Assembly (NCBI RefSeq): GCF_001183965.1
Contig: NZ_LFZV01000001.1
Coordinates: 2,524,296 to 2,588,295, forward strand
Direction: 5' to 3'
From: Bacillus sp. FJAT-27916
GTDB lineage: Bacteria; Bacillota; Bacilli; Bacillales; Pradoshiaceae
Length of the DNA stretch: 64,000 nt
The notes under the pieces were generated by a model that saw only the letters and a program-made list of their open reading frames with translations, was not told the DNA's origin and searched no databases. The position numbers and the translations under genes are program-made. Positions 7,940-17,062 of the stretch are shown in pieces (the first letter of the stretch is position 1; each line of letters starts with the position of its first letter).

Positions 7940-8830
7940 TTAAATCAGGCTCAGGTCATGATTACTTGCCGCATAGATTTCATTCAGCTGTTTTCCTTTA
8001 GCTCGCTGCAGGATATCCATTCTAACCTGCAATTGCTTCATGGCAAAATTCATGACTTCCTCTGGCTCTGCACCAAAGGCTTCCATATCTGCATCATCAA
8101 ATCCTTCTTCAACAATTTGAAGGGCTAAAGGAGTCATTTCAGCCATTCTCTTCAAAATAACCTCATCTAAAAGATGTGGATGCTCACAAATCAATCTTTG
8201 TAAAAGGAAGGTTCCATAGCCAATATGCCTGGACTCATCTCTCTTCAAATGCCCGATGCCCTCCAGCAAACCAGGCATAATCCCTGACTCCTCCAACGAT
8301 TTATAGAAGGAAAAATAGCCCGTTTCAGCTAATACACCCTCCACAAACATATTGTATACCGTCGAAGCATCTGCGATGGCTTCAGGAGACTGATCTGTAA
8401 TCAAACGGTCCATCGTTTCAGGAAGAATCACATGGAAAACCTGCTTGTAGGAGTCACTTAAAAGCAGATTCAATTCACCTTTTTCGCCAATCGCATCCAG
8501 TACCGTTCGAAAAAATTCTGTATGCTTCGCCTCTTCAAACAGGAAGGTTGTCAAGAACATCTCCTCTTCTATCCGTCCCTCCTTTGCAATCGCCATGATT
8601 AAAGGAAGCAAATCAAGTGTAACCGCTTCCTCTCCAGCCTGAAACTGGGAGAGAAGGCGTAATATACTCTGCCTTTGAGTGTCGGTTGCCGCCTGCCAAT
8701 CCTTCGCATCCTGTGTGAAGTCAATTTCTGCCGGATTCCACGTACCAACTTTTTTGGCTTTTTGATAAAGGCGATAAGGGAAAGAATCAACCATTAACCC
8801 CCTGGGCGTCGCCGTGATTGTCTTACGCAT
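7940..8830 (-). CDS. R2-like ligand-binding oxidase (R2lox, Mn/Fe)
   Basis: A 296-residue ferritin-like protein of the ribonucleotide reductase R2 superfamily. All expected R2lox metal ligands are present: Glu67, Glu100, His103, Glu164, Glu199 and His202. The residues that form the Val-Tyr ether cross-link in the Geobacillus kaustophilus enzyme are also there (Val70, Tyr159). R2lox proteins assemble a Mn/Fe cofactor, bind a long-chain fatty acid-like ligand and carry out two-electron oxidation; their physiological substrate is not established. It is therefore not a ribonucleotide reductase subunit. It sits 29 nt after an acyl-CoA ligase and before SDR and MaoC genes, which points to acyl-chain chemistry. 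AAGGAG precedes the ATG. Confidence 0.93.
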   Translation of the reverse strand: MRKTITATPRGLMVDSFPYRLYQKAKKVGTWNPAEIDFTQDAKDWQAATDTQRQSILRLLSQFQAGEEAVTLDLLPLIMAIAKEGRIEEEMFLTTFLFEEAKHTEFFRTVLDAIGEKGELNLLLSDSYKQVFHVILPETMDRLITDQSPEAIADASTVYNMFVEGVLAETGYFSFYKSLEESGIMPGLLEGIGHLKRDESRHIGYGTFLLQRLICEHPHLLDEVILKRMAEMTPLALQIVEEGFDDADMEAFGAEPEEVMNFAMKQLQVRMDILQRAKGKQLNEIYAASNHDLSLI

Positions 8831-8859
8831 AGCGTACTCACTCCTTCATGCTTATTCAA

Positions 8860-10368
8860 TTAGACTTTTCCCTCCGCAATCGATTTACGTAAACTTGCCT
8901 TCAATACCTTTCCGACACCATTACGCGGAAGCTCCGAGAGAAAAACAATATGCTTTGGAAGCTTATTCTTAGCTATCTGTTCTGCACAATAAGCGATGAG
9001 CTCCTCTTCCGTAACCTCTTCATTAGGCTTTTTAACGACACAGGCCATGACCTCCTCACCGGACTGTTCATCAGGAACACCAATAACCGCTGTTTCAATG
9101 ACCGCTTTATGTCTTGAGAGAACCTCTTCTAAATCCCGAGGATATATATTAAATCCATTCTTAATAATAAGGTCCTTCTTCCGGTCAACGATATAGAGAT
9201 ACCCCTCATCGTCCATCTGGCCAATATCACCCGTATGAAGCCATCCTTGAACAATTGCCTTCTCTGATTCACGTTCATTCTGAAAATATCCCGGGGTGAT
9301 ATGCTCTCCCCTTAAAACGATTTCGCCAATAACTCCTCTTGGAACTTCCTGTCCTGTCGTATCTACAACCTTTAATTCCACGCCCGGAATTGGAATACCG
9401 ACAGACCCAGGCTTAATGGGTATTCCTTTCTTATGGGCCGTAACAATGGGACTTGCCTCAGATAAACCGTACCCTTCATATACAGAAGCGCCAAATTTCT
9501 TCTCAAAGGCTTGCAGCAATGAAACAGGGAGCGGCGCAGAGCCTGAGCTGACCGATTCCAGGCTAGTTAAGTCGAAACGCTCAGCATCATTTGAAGCCAT
9601 CATGGCATAAATCATGGCTGGAACGACTGAAAATGACTTTACTTGATATCTCTCAATTGCCGAAAAGATTTCACTCGGAATAAAACGGGGAAAGATGACA
9701 ATTGAGCTCCCTGTCACATAGCACGCATGTGAAATGGTCAGACCAAATACATGAGCAAGAGGCAAAGCCCCAATTGTGGACCCGCGTTCCACATTAGCAT
9801 GAACGGAGGAGTTAACCGCATTCTTATATAAATTCCTATGAGTAAGCATGACACCTTTCGGACTGCCAGTGGTGCCTGATGTATACAAAATGACTGCTAC
9901 CTCATCATCATTGAAGTCTGGCACATGCATGCCGTCATTCTCCTCTACTCGGACCGAGGGGGATGTCAGATCACTCAAATCATCTATCATGACAATGGGG
10001 ATATTTGTACTCAGTTCTTTCTCAATCTGATTGACTTGACCTTGGATGGAGGAAGATGAAAGTATTCTAGCTGCCTCGCAATTCTCAGCTATATAGGCGA
10101 TTTCCTTCGGGTGAAGAGTAAAGAGTACTGGAACAATGACCGCTTGAGCTCTCGTTATCGCTTGATAGGCAATGAGAACTTCTGGACTGTTCGGCATCAT
10201 AACGATCACACGGTCTCCTTTTTTAATTCCTGACCGCTGTAACTCTATCGCTAACTGATTGGCATATGCTCTTGTCTCGACATTTGTGAATTTCTTTTCA
10301 CCATAGTATAAAAAGGGATACTCGCCAAACTCTTGAATATTCTGATCCAACAAAAATGACAACCTCAT
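8860..10368 (-). CDS. Long-chain acyl-CoA synthetase (AMP-forming)
   Basis: A 502-residue ANL-superfamily enzyme that activates a carboxylic acid to its acyl-CoA through an acyl-adenylate. Motifs seen are the P-loop-like YTSGTTGSPKG (162-172), GYGLSEASP for adenylate binding, WLHTGDIG, the hinge VDRKKDLIIKNGFNIYP, and the C-terminal lysine region GVGKVLKASL. It is shorter than FadD-type enzymes but full length for this group. It is the first gene of the R2lox operon, with GGGAGAG upstream of its ATG. The substrate is unknown; the context suggests medium- to long-chain or modified fatty acids. In the 372 nt upstream (10369-10740) I see only a terminator for the neighbouring gene and no convincing promoter. 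Confidence 0.9.
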   Translation of the reverse strand: MRLSFLLDQNIQEFGEYPFLYYGEKKFTNVETRAYANQLAIELQRSGIKKGDRVIVMMPNSPEVLIAYQAITRAQAVIVPVLFTLHPKEIAYIAENCEAARILSSSSIQGQVNQIEKELSTNIPIVMIDDLSDLTSPSVRVEENDGMHVPDFNDDEVAVILYTSGTTGSPKGVMLTHRNLYKNAVNSSVHANVERGSTIGALPLAHVFGLTISHACYVTGSSIVIFPRFIPSEIFSAIERYQVKSFSVVPAMIYAMMASNDAERFDLTSLESVSSGSAPLPVSLLQAFEKKFGASVYEGYGLSEASPIVTAHKKGIPIKPGSVGIPIPGVELKVVDTTGQEVPRGVIGEIVLRGEHITPGYFQNERESEKAIVQGWLHTGDIGQMDDEGYLYIVDRKKDLIIKNGFNIYPRDLEEVLSRHKAVIETAVIGVPDEQSGEEVMACVVKKPNEEVTEEELIAYCAEQIAKNKLPKHIVFLSELPRNGVGKVLKASLRKSIAEGKV

Positions 10369-10552
10369 TCTATCTCTCCCTTTCCTAGTAGAATGTCTTC
10401 CCTTTAGGAATCTCTCCCCCTCTCCAGCTTATTTGTCACTGTCGCCCCCCACATCAATCACGAGCTCCTCCGAATACCTATGATGCTGAAGCCCGCTCCG
10501 TGTTTTATTTCTCCAAATACACCGGGATTTCCTACCAATTATTGTAAATAAA

Positions 10553-10581
10553 CAAAAAAAACACCCAGTCTTCACTGGGTG
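10553..10581 (-). terminator. Intrinsic terminator of the DUF2187 gene
   Basis: An 8-bp perfect stem (CACCCAGT 10562-10569, ACTGGGTG 10574-10581) with a 4-nt loop is followed on the minus strand by eight T. It isolates the R2lox operon from upstream transcription. Confidence 0.85.
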
Positions 10582-10740
10582 CAAAAAATAGGGGTCTAAC
10601 TATTATTATGATAGCATGAGTGACATGGCCAAACTCATTCTTTTGGGCATAATCAAGGTACTATCCATAATTGAATCATTCTCCCTATTCAGTATGTATA
10701 CACTCTTGCCTATTTTACCTATGTTATGGAGATTTACACA

Positions 10741-11004
10741 TTACAGTTCAGCAGCATGAAGTTTGCTGCTATAGACACTTTCTGGACTGGAAATAATTTT
10801 GTAATTACCATGGCGAACAACCGTTTTAGGAGTCTCATAGCCGAAATAAGTTGCTACATCCAAGTCGATATCAACAATGCAAGATAGTTCCTTCACTAGT
10901 GATACCTTTCCAATGATATTTAAATCTCGACGTTTAAACTCTACCACATCACCAATATTAGCCATATTTGCGAGTAAATTTTCATTGGGTTGCCCCTTTT
11001 CCAT
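10741..11004 (-). CDS. DUF2187 family small protein
   Basis: An 87-residue protein with an SH3-like DUF2187 pattern: IGDVVEFKRRDLNIIGKV, a hydrophobic strand and a TVVRHGNYKII end. Related Bacillus proteins (YkvS type) have no assigned function. The ATG at 11004 is preferred because AGGAGGAG lies about 7 nt upstream; the longer open frame starts without a ribosome-binding site. Confidence 0.82.
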   Translation of the reverse strand: MEKGQPNENLLANMANIGDVVEFKRRDLNIIGKVSLVKELSCIVDIDLDVATYFGYETPKTVVRHGNYKIISSPESVYSSKLHAAEL

Positions 11005-11239
11005 TTTTCTTCTCCTCCTAATGACTCTTTGAGATAACATGACTTTTATACCATATAAATATTTAAAAAAGTGTAAATTATAACTTTATACATAGAATTT
11101 ATCACATTTAGTATTGAGAATCAATTAAGTTTTCAAAAAACAGTGTCCTATTTCCTATTTTCTAAAAAAATACCCTAAAGTACTATTATGTATAGAAAAT
11201 TCTGAATAATTATATAGTAACACATTTTGGGATATTATA

Positions 11240-11268
11240 AAGAAAAACCCGCCAAATACAGCGGGTTT
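11240..11268 (-). terminator. Intrinsic terminator of the ComK-family gene
   Basis: AAACCCGC (11245-11252) pairs with GCGGGTTT (11261-11268), followed on the minus strand by TTCTTT just past the gene end. Confidence 0.8.
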
Positions 11269-11274
11269 CTTCTA

Positions 11275-11751
11275 TCAGGATTTCATGCTTATAAGAAAGT
11301 TATCAATCTTGTTTTTTAAGGTTAAGGCTTTATTGAAACGATGCATGAGGATTGTAGCCTTACATTCAACAATAATAGAAGTATTATGAGATAAATAAAT
11401 GCGAGTATGTTGATTGTCCACCTTCTCACAGCCCTTATAATGATCAAGAGCAATCCAAACACAGTCCGCTTGAAGGCAAGCTTTTGTTGGAAACATATAA
11501 ATCTTATAATGACCACTGATTTGCAGCGGAAGTACATAGCTTTTACCCAAATGATGTTTCGAGCTCTTCATTGCTCCATCATAATCGGAACCATACCGAA
11601 TAATACTTTCCTTAATCAACTGAATGGTAGACATTTGTATAATTGATTCGCCGCTAACGGAATAAACCTTCGTTAGCGGATACCCGTTTTCAAATACTGG
11701 AAACAGAGCTTGAGTCCCAACCCCTATGTATTGATTTAATAAATCATCCAT
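11275..11751 (-). CDS. comK: ComK-family competence transcription factor
   Basis: A 158-residue protein, shorter than the 192-residue B. subtilis ComK. The ComK signature is visible: SIIRYGSDYDGAMKSSKHHLG corresponds to the family's FFGSSYAGR stretch, followed by KIYMFPTKAC and DCVWIAL (family FLFPT...CGWI). ComK binds paired AT-rich boxes and turns on DNA-uptake genes. The short C-terminus may lack the region by which MecA/ClpCP destroys the B. subtilis protein; that is inference. The ATG at 11751 has AGGTGG 5 nt upstream. A strong promoter lies upstream with a long leader. It is a monocistronic unit. Confidence 0.82.
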   Translation of the reverse strand: MDDLLNQYIGVGTQALFPVFENGYPLTKVYSVSGESIIQMSTIQLIKESIIRYGSDYDGAMKSSKHHLGKSYVLPLQISGHYKIYMFPTKACLQADCVWIALDHYKGCEKVDNQHTRIYLSHNTSIIVECKATILMHRFNKALTLKNKIDNFLISMKS

Positions 11752-11899
11752 CCTATCCACCTACTCTACAAAAATGGTCAAGCGAGTAATAATTCTGTCT
11801 CTTCGGTAAGCAAAGGAGTTTATTTGGCAGTCTCGTGTATTATTTCACCCTCCACACCTCCACCTTTAGTAACAGGACTATAATCCTATTATTTCCAAT

Positions 11900-11928
11900 A
11901 TTATACACCAACTTTCTGAATTCTCCAA
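11900..11928 (-). promoter_or_regulatory. SigA-type promoter for comK
   Basis: Read on the minus strand, TTGGAG (-35, 11923-11928), a 17-nt spacer and a perfect TATAAT (-10, 11900-11905). The leader to the comK start would be about 140 nt. No clear ComK box (AAAA-N5-TTTT) was found next to it, so autoregulation is not evident. Confidence 0.7.
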
Positions 11929-12034
11929 ATTTTCCCTTTTTCTTTTCTTAAGGATTTGTTTATCATTCAGATACACTGATTGTTAAAACACTCCTTTGTG
12001 ATTCTTCTATATAGACTATTAGCGTGTAAAGAAG

Positions 12035-12062
12035 CAAAAAAACCGCTCCAATTGAAAGCGGT
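12035..12062 (-). terminator. Intrinsic terminator after the lipoprotein gene
   Basis: ACCGCT (12042-12047) pairs with AGCGGT (12057-12062), followed by seven T on the minus strand. Confidence 0.8.
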
Positions 12063-12096
12063 CGGCTTTAAAGATTCAGTTGTCTTCAGTGCATGC

Positions 12097-12819
12097 TTAC
12101 AAATGACTTCCTAAAATATATTCACGGGCTAAATGAAGCATCCTTTCCTGCATTTCCTCTGTATTCTTTTCTTGGTCGATGAGATAACCGATATGATAAA
12201 TACACTTATTATAATAAGCATACATTTCATTAGCTGCCGTCCCAACAGTATCAATACGATTATTCGTTTCATCATAATCATAGTAGGAGTATAATAAAGC
12301 ACTATTTGTTGTCACAATCTGCTGATAAATCGGTAAATCATCCGTTAGAATTTCTTTTTTCAATTGGTTTCCTATTGAATCATAGCTATCCGCATAAACA
12401 TATCCTTTAAGCGGATTCTCATCTACCTCTGTGACAGAAATGATAAAAAACTCCTCTGATGTGCTTCCGAAATAGCTCAATTGAACCTCATCCTTGGGTT
12501 TACCTTTCTCATCCTTTGAGGTCACCAAATACGCTTTTTCCTCATCAACATGGAAGGGCAGCTTTTCGGAATTAAACGGATTCATCCTCTCTTCTATATC
12601 ATTTAGTAAAGAGGATTCTCCGTCGCTAAGTGATATAGGTTTGTAGTAATGAATGTTTTCCCTCTCGTCCAGCTCGTCAAAGGATTTGAAATACTCACTA
12701 TATGTAAGGCCAGCACCTTTTACTTCTTCTAAATCCGTTTCATTAATGGAACATCCTGCTGCAACGGAACTGATTAAAATAATTGGCCCTAGTAACCGCC
12801 ATATTTTTTTAGCTATCAT
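12097..12819 (-). CDS. Predicted lipoprotein of unknown function
   Basis: About 240 residues. A type II signal peptide ends in a lipobox (ISSVAAGC), so the Cys near residue 23 should be lipidated and the protein held on the outer face of the membrane. The mature part is acidic, rich in Tyr, Asp and Glu, without repeats or a fold I recognise. The ATG at 12819 is preferred over the upstream GTG because GGGGA lies 9 nt before it. It is downstream of and divergent in role from ppc; no functional link is visible. Confidence 0.8.
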   Translation of the reverse strand: MIAKKIWRLLGPIILISSVAAGCSINETDLEEVKGAGLTYSEYFKSFDELDERENIHYYKPISLSDGESSLLNDIEERMNPFNSEKLPFHVDEEKAYLVTSKDEKGKPKDEVQLSYFGSTSEEFFIISVTEVDENPLKGYVYADSYDSIGNQLKKEILTDDLPIYQQIVTTNSALLYSYYDYDETNNRIDTVGTAANEMYAYYNKCIYHIGYLIDQEKNTEEMQERMLHLAREYILGSHL

Positions 12820-12989
12820 CACTATCACTCCCCATCTTATCTTTCATTCTTCAACCGACTGCATCCTTGCCGCTTTACCCAATTCCTTTAGCCCGCACGA
12901 TTTAAAACAGCATAAAAGGCGAAGAACCATAATGATTCCCCGCCTCTTTCGCAGAAGGGAGTGACATCCCTACTGAATATCTGCATTAA

Positions 12990-15740
12990 TCAACCCGTAT
13001 TACGAAGCCCTGCAGCTATACCATTGATTGTGTGCAAAACCTGGATAAGCAAATCCGTATCTTTCCCGTCCTTTTCCCGTAATTCATGGATTAAGTGCAC
13101 CTGTATGAAGTTCAGAGGATCAACATATGGATTACGGCGGTGAACCGAATCCTTAATATTCGGCGTTTGCTCAAGAAGTTCCTCATCACCGGTAATATCA
13201 AGCAGCACCCTCTTCGTTAGGTTGTACTCTTCTACAATATTAGCAAAGATTCTTGTCCCAATCTCCGGATCACTTGTTAAAGCAGCATATTCCTTCGCAG
13301 TCTTTAAATCTGCCTTCATAAGTGCCATTTGTAAATTATCGACCGTGGAACGGAAAAATGGCCAGTCCTGATACATTTCTCTCAAGATATGAATATTTCC
13401 CTGTGCCTGTTCTACATATCTCATTAAGCCGGATCCGGCTGCATACCAGGCAGGGAATAGCTGCCTGCTTTGCGTCCAGGCAAACACCCATGGAATGGCT
13501 CTTAAGTTCTCAAACTTGTCACTATTTTTTCTCGCCATTGGCCTTGAACCGATGTTGAGCTCACCGATTTCCTTTAGAGGAGTAGCTTGGTTGAAATAAG
13601 TTAAGAAACCTTCATCATGGAATACAAGAGATTGATACTTCTGATAGGAAATGTCCGAAATTTCCTCCATTGCTCTCACCCACGATGGATCACGGAAATG
13701 ACCTTGCTCCGAACGTTTCGACACATTAGCCGCCGTTTCAATCAAGGTTGAAGCCGCTTGTTCCAGTGAACGGGAAGCTATATCTTTAATGAGGTAGCGA
13801 GATGAGAGAACCTCGCCTTGTTCGGTAATCTTCACTCCATCCCCAAGCGTTTCAAGCGGTTGTGATAATAAGCTTCGGCTAAGCGGACCGCCGCCCCTGC
13901 CAAGTGAACCGCCGCGTCCATGGAAAAACTTCGTTGATACACTATATTCCTTCGCTATATCATGCAGTTCAATCTGGGCCTTGTACAGCTTCCAATTTGC
14001 TGTCAATGTGCCTCCATCCTTACTTCCATCTGAATAGCCCAGCATAATTTCCTGCTGGTTATTCAAGATGCGTAAATGCTCACGATATACCGGCATTTGC
14101 AGCAGTGTCTGAAGGATGGCTGAACCATTGGATAGATCCTCAATCGTCTCAAGCAGAGGGGCAACATTCAAATCGCTCTCAACTGTCCCATCAACATGGC
14201 GTCTATATAGTCCTGCCTCCTTGGCCAGCAGCAGCACTTCAAGCAAATCACTCGCTGATCTGGTCATACTGACAATATAAACACGGATTGATTCCTTTCC
14301 AAATTCTTTATGTGCTCTCTTGATCAGGTCAAATACCTCAATCATTTCCCACGTTTCCTCGCTGTATTCCTCACGAGCGAGCAATAATGGCCGGGGGTCT
14401 GTCAGCAGGTTCTCAAGCAAATCCAGCTTCTTCTCTTCTGTAAGTGCCTGATAATCCTTCTCTATATTAACCTTCTTCAATATTTCCGTTAATGCGGCAG
14501 AATGCTCTTCACTATGATTCCGGATATCCAATGTACCAAGATGGAATCCAAATAATTGAACCTGACGGATAAGTTTCTGAAGAAGCTTCAATTCATGCGC
14601 TTTTGGGTGGTGACCATAAATACTTTCCTTGATCATCTGTAAATCGTCCAGTAGTTCATTGGCGCTTTTATATCCTAGAGAGCTTTCACCAACCATTCGC
14701 AGTCTTTCGATTACAATAGCAAGCATACGACGATAGGTTTCATTATGTACAGGCCATCTTTTATCTGCTGCTATATAGTTTGACTCGCCGTATTCGACCG
14801 ATTGCAAAATAGCATCACTTATTGGGGCTCTCGCACTGGAATGCGATAAGCGTTTCATTAATTCAATTAATACTTTCTCATACTTTCTCAGAACAAGGCC
14901 ACGTTGTCTTGTCAATGTCTCCCATGTCACTTCAGGCGTTACGAAGGGATTGCCATCCCTATCTCCGCCAATCCATGATCCAAAACGGAGAAATGTCGGC
15001 ACATTCCAGTCATCATCCTCATAATGTTCCTTCAGGCTGTCCTCCACCTCTTGATGTATTTCCGGAAGCACATCAAAAAAGATCTTATCAAAATAATAGA
15101 GTCCGTTACGAACCTCATCAATAACAGTCGGCTTTCGATCCCTTAATTCGTCTGTATGCCATAATGTCGTAATCTCATTATATAAGCTTTCCTCAATATT
15201 CTTTCTTTCCTTGTTCGTCAAGAGAGGACTGTCTAAACGAATAAGCAGATTGGATATCCTTTTCTGTATCTCAAGAACCGATCTCTTCGTCGCTTCAGTC
15301 GGGTGGGCTGTGATAATTAAATCTAATGACAAACGTTTAAGAACATCTTGGATAATTTCTCCGGATATTTGTTTATCCTTCATGGATTGAATCGCCTGTT
15401 CAATGGAACCAGGCTGCTCATCCTCTGAATTTAATTGGTAATCACGGCGTCGTCTTATTCGATGATTCTGTTCCGCTGCATTGATTAAATGAAAATAAAC
15501 AGAAAATGCTCGAATAACCTGCATCCTCATCAATGGTGATAGGGAAGCAATTTCTTTCTTTAATTCATGGTATGTCTCATCCTCGACATGAAGACGAAGG
15601 GACTTACACATGATTCTGATTCGTTCAACTGTATCAAACAGTTCTTGTCCGCCTTGATAGATTAATATTTCCCCTAGAATATTGCCAAGCATTTTAACTT
15701 CCTTGCGAAGGGGCAAACTTGTATCCTGCTTTGTGACCAT
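12990..15740 (-). CDS. ppc: Phosphoenolpyruvate carboxylase
   Basis: 916 residues, the usual length. It carboxylates phosphoenolpyruvate with bicarbonate to oxaloacetate, replenishing the TCA cycle and the aspartate family. Catalytic signatures are intact: TAHPTEATKRS (His of the first motif), GSWIGGDRDGNPFVT, and the mobile-loop FHGRGGSLGRGGGP. The C-terminus ends in the conserved NTG. B. subtilis lacks this enzyme and relies on pyruvate carboxylase, so its presence separates this organism from that species. The ATG at 15740 has GGAGGG 5 nt upstream. It is monocistronic. Confidence 0.97.
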   Translation of the reverse strand: MVTKQDTSLPLRKEVKMLGNILGEILIYQGGQELFDTVERIRIMCKSLRLHVEDETYHELKKEIASLSPLMRMQVIRAFSVYFHLINAAEQNHRIRRRRDYQLNSEDEQPGSIEQAIQSMKDKQISGEIIQDVLKRLSLDLIITAHPTEATKRSVLEIQKRISNLLIRLDSPLLTNKERKNIEESLYNEITTLWHTDELRDRKPTVIDEVRNGLYYFDKIFFDVLPEIHQEVEDSLKEHYEDDDWNVPTFLRFGSWIGGDRDGNPFVTPEVTWETLTRQRGLVLRKYEKVLIELMKRLSHSSARAPISDAILQSVEYGESNYIAADKRWPVHNETYRRMLAIVIERLRMVGESSLGYKSANELLDDLQMIKESIYGHHPKAHELKLLQKLIRQVQLFGFHLGTLDIRNHSEEHSAALTEILKKVNIEKDYQALTEEKKLDLLENLLTDPRPLLLAREEYSEETWEMIEVFDLIKRAHKEFGKESIRVYIVSMTRSASDLLEVLLLAKEAGLYRRHVDGTVESDLNVAPLLETIEDLSNGSAILQTLLQMPVYREHLRILNNQQEIMLGYSDGSKDGGTLTANWKLYKAQIELHDIAKEYSVSTKFFHGRGGSLGRGGGPLSRSLLSQPLETLGDGVKITEQGEVLSSRYLIKDIASRSLEQAASTLIETAANVSKRSEQGHFRDPSWVRAMEEISDISYQKYQSLVFHDEGFLTYFNQATPLKEIGELNIGSRPMARKNSDKFENLRAIPWVFAWTQSRQLFPAWYAAGSGLMRYVEQAQGNIHILREMYQDWPFFRSTVDNLQMALMKADLKTAKEYAALTSDPEIGTRIFANIVEEYNLTKRVLLDITGDEELLEQTPNIKDSVHRRNPYVDPLNFIQVHLIHELREKDGKDTDLLIQVLHTINGIAAGLRNTG

Positions 15741-15844
15741 CAAATCCCTCCTCGTCGCTAATCGATCGTGTTGTTCTGAATATTCAGTCTTTATTATTTA
15801 CCCTTATTGCTAACAAAGAATATCAACACTCTCTTATATTCTAA

Positions 15845-16111
15845 TCAATATTTGGTAATCTCACAAATTTTTACCCTTTCTTTCAAGAAATAGATGAAAA
15901 TTTTTCGACACCTATCCAATTCGACATCGGTAAGGATACAATAGAGCTTTCGCATAATCCGCTTGAAAAATCTCTTCAAAAAGGGTATGAACGCCTTTTG
16001 AAGGTAGGATTTTCTCCTCTTTTTGCCGACTTTTTTCAAAAAGAACGTTTATTCATCAAGAATTTTCGACCGTTAGCTACAGAAATAGCCCCCTCTTCTA
16101 ACCCCCCTTAA
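15845..16111 (+). pseudogene. Start-less 88-codon open frame, possible gene remnant
   Basis: The 460-nt gap between ppc and the RsbR gene holds a plus-strand frame open from just after a TAA (15842-15844) to TAA at 16109-16111. It has no in-frame ATG or GTG and only one internal TTG. The translation looks protein-like (for example FQEIDENFSTPIQFDIGKDT and LEKSLQKGYERLLKVGFSPL). It may be the 3' part of a decayed gene or chance in AT-rich DNA. No match to a family is recognised. Confidence 0.25.
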
Positions 16112-16202
16112 ATTATTTGTAAGTATCGAATTTTGAAATCATACGATACACTAGGCTTAACAACGCCAATGGAGAGATTAAATTAAGAATTGGGGAAATC
16201 AA

Positions 16203-17030
16203 ATGAAACCACTAACAGATATCCAACTGTATGACTTTTTAAAAGATAATCATGAATCCATTCTGAATGATATGATCCAAATGGACACCAACCGCGAGAG
16301 CCTGCCGGCAGATATATTAAAAGAAATAGCCAACACTACCGTTAAAACAATTAACAGCCGTCTGTTGGACAGCTCTCGATTTTTCGAATCACATTTGAAA
16401 GAATGGGCAGACATTGTCATGAAAAGAAGCTTACAGTTGAATATCTCTGTTTCTTACCTTGCCGACCTTCTAACACATGACCGTCGAATCTATTGTCAAT
16501 ATATTGAACAATTTATCCTTAGCCAAGGAAAAGAGCTGACCCTCGGCATCACCTGTCATTGGTTTTCTCTCATTAATGAAGGATTTGACCGGATGCTATC
16601 TCATTTTATCCACCGGATGGATACATACAAGAACCGTCAATTGTCTGAACAACAGCGGCTTATCAATGAGTTGAGTACGGCTGTTATTCCATTAATCAAT
16701 CAAATCGGCGTCCTCCCTTTAACCGGACAGATGGATTCTGAACGATTCGAATTTGTTCTAAAGGCTGTCCCAAACCAGTGTATTCATCTCGAGGTCAATC
16801 ATCTTTTCATCGATATGTCCGGTATCCCCGTCATTGACGTCCTCATCTCAGAGCAGCTCTCCAGATTAACCAAAATGCTCAAGCTTCTCGGTATTTCCGC
16901 CACCATTTCAGGAATGAAACCGGAGGTCGCACTCTATACAATCCAATCAGGCATTAACTTAAGTCATTTTTCCACCTCAAGCACATTAAAGCAGGCCCTG
17001 CGAAATTATGGGGTCAAAATCGCCCCATGA
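16203..17030 (+). CDS. RsbR-family stressosome protein (RsbRD-N + STAS)
   Basis: 275 residues. The N-terminal half (about 5-155) is an all-helical RsbR-type globin-like sensor domain; the C-terminal half (about 160-270) is a STAS domain with HLFIDMSGIPVIDVLISEQL and an ISGMKPEVALYTIQSGINL stretch closely matching B. subtilis RsbR paralogues. A Ser (MSG) stands where RsbR has the phosphorylated Thr171. Such proteins assemble with RsbS and RsbT into the stressosome that controls sigma-B. No rsbS, rsbT or sigB is nearby, so this is a stand-alone paralogue. GGGGAAA precedes the ATG. Confidence 0.87.
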   Translation: MKPLTDIQLYDFLKDNHESILNDMIQMDTNRESLPADILKEIANTTVKTINSRLLDSSRFFESHLKEWADIVMKRSLQLNISVSYLADLLTHDRRIYCQYIEQFILSQGKELTLGITCHWFSLINEGFDRMLSHFIHRMDTYKNRQLSEQQRLINELSTAVIPLINQIGVLPLTGQMDSERFEFVLKAVPNQCIHLEVNHLFIDMSGIPVIDVLISEQLSRLTKMLKLLGISATISGMKPEVALYTIQSGINLSHFSTSSTLKQALRNYGVKIAP

Positions 17031-17036
17031 ACAGTT

Positions 17037-17062
17037 CCTCTGTAAAGAGGTTCTTTTTTTTT
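17037..17062 (+). terminator. Intrinsic terminator after the RsbR-family gene
   Basis: A short CCTCT/AGAGG hairpin (17037-17041/17046-17050) with a 4-nt loop is followed by TTC and nine T. Confidence 0.7.

Noticed and set aside
7940-8830. Annotation as ribonucleotide reductase beta subunit
   Set aside because: The Val/Tyr cross-link pair and R2lox-type ligand pattern are present, there is no nrdA/nrdE partner, and the neighbours are acyl-CoA genes.
10369-10552. Protein-like reading on the minus strand upstream of the acyl-CoA ligase
   Set aside because: A short frame without a start codon ends in this leader; it is too short and lacks recognisable similarity, so I treat it as chance.
15845-16039. 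Minus-strand frame of 64 codons, very Lys/Arg-rich
   Set aside because: No ribosome-binding site, TTG start and low-complexity basic composition typical of antisense reading of AT-rich DNA.
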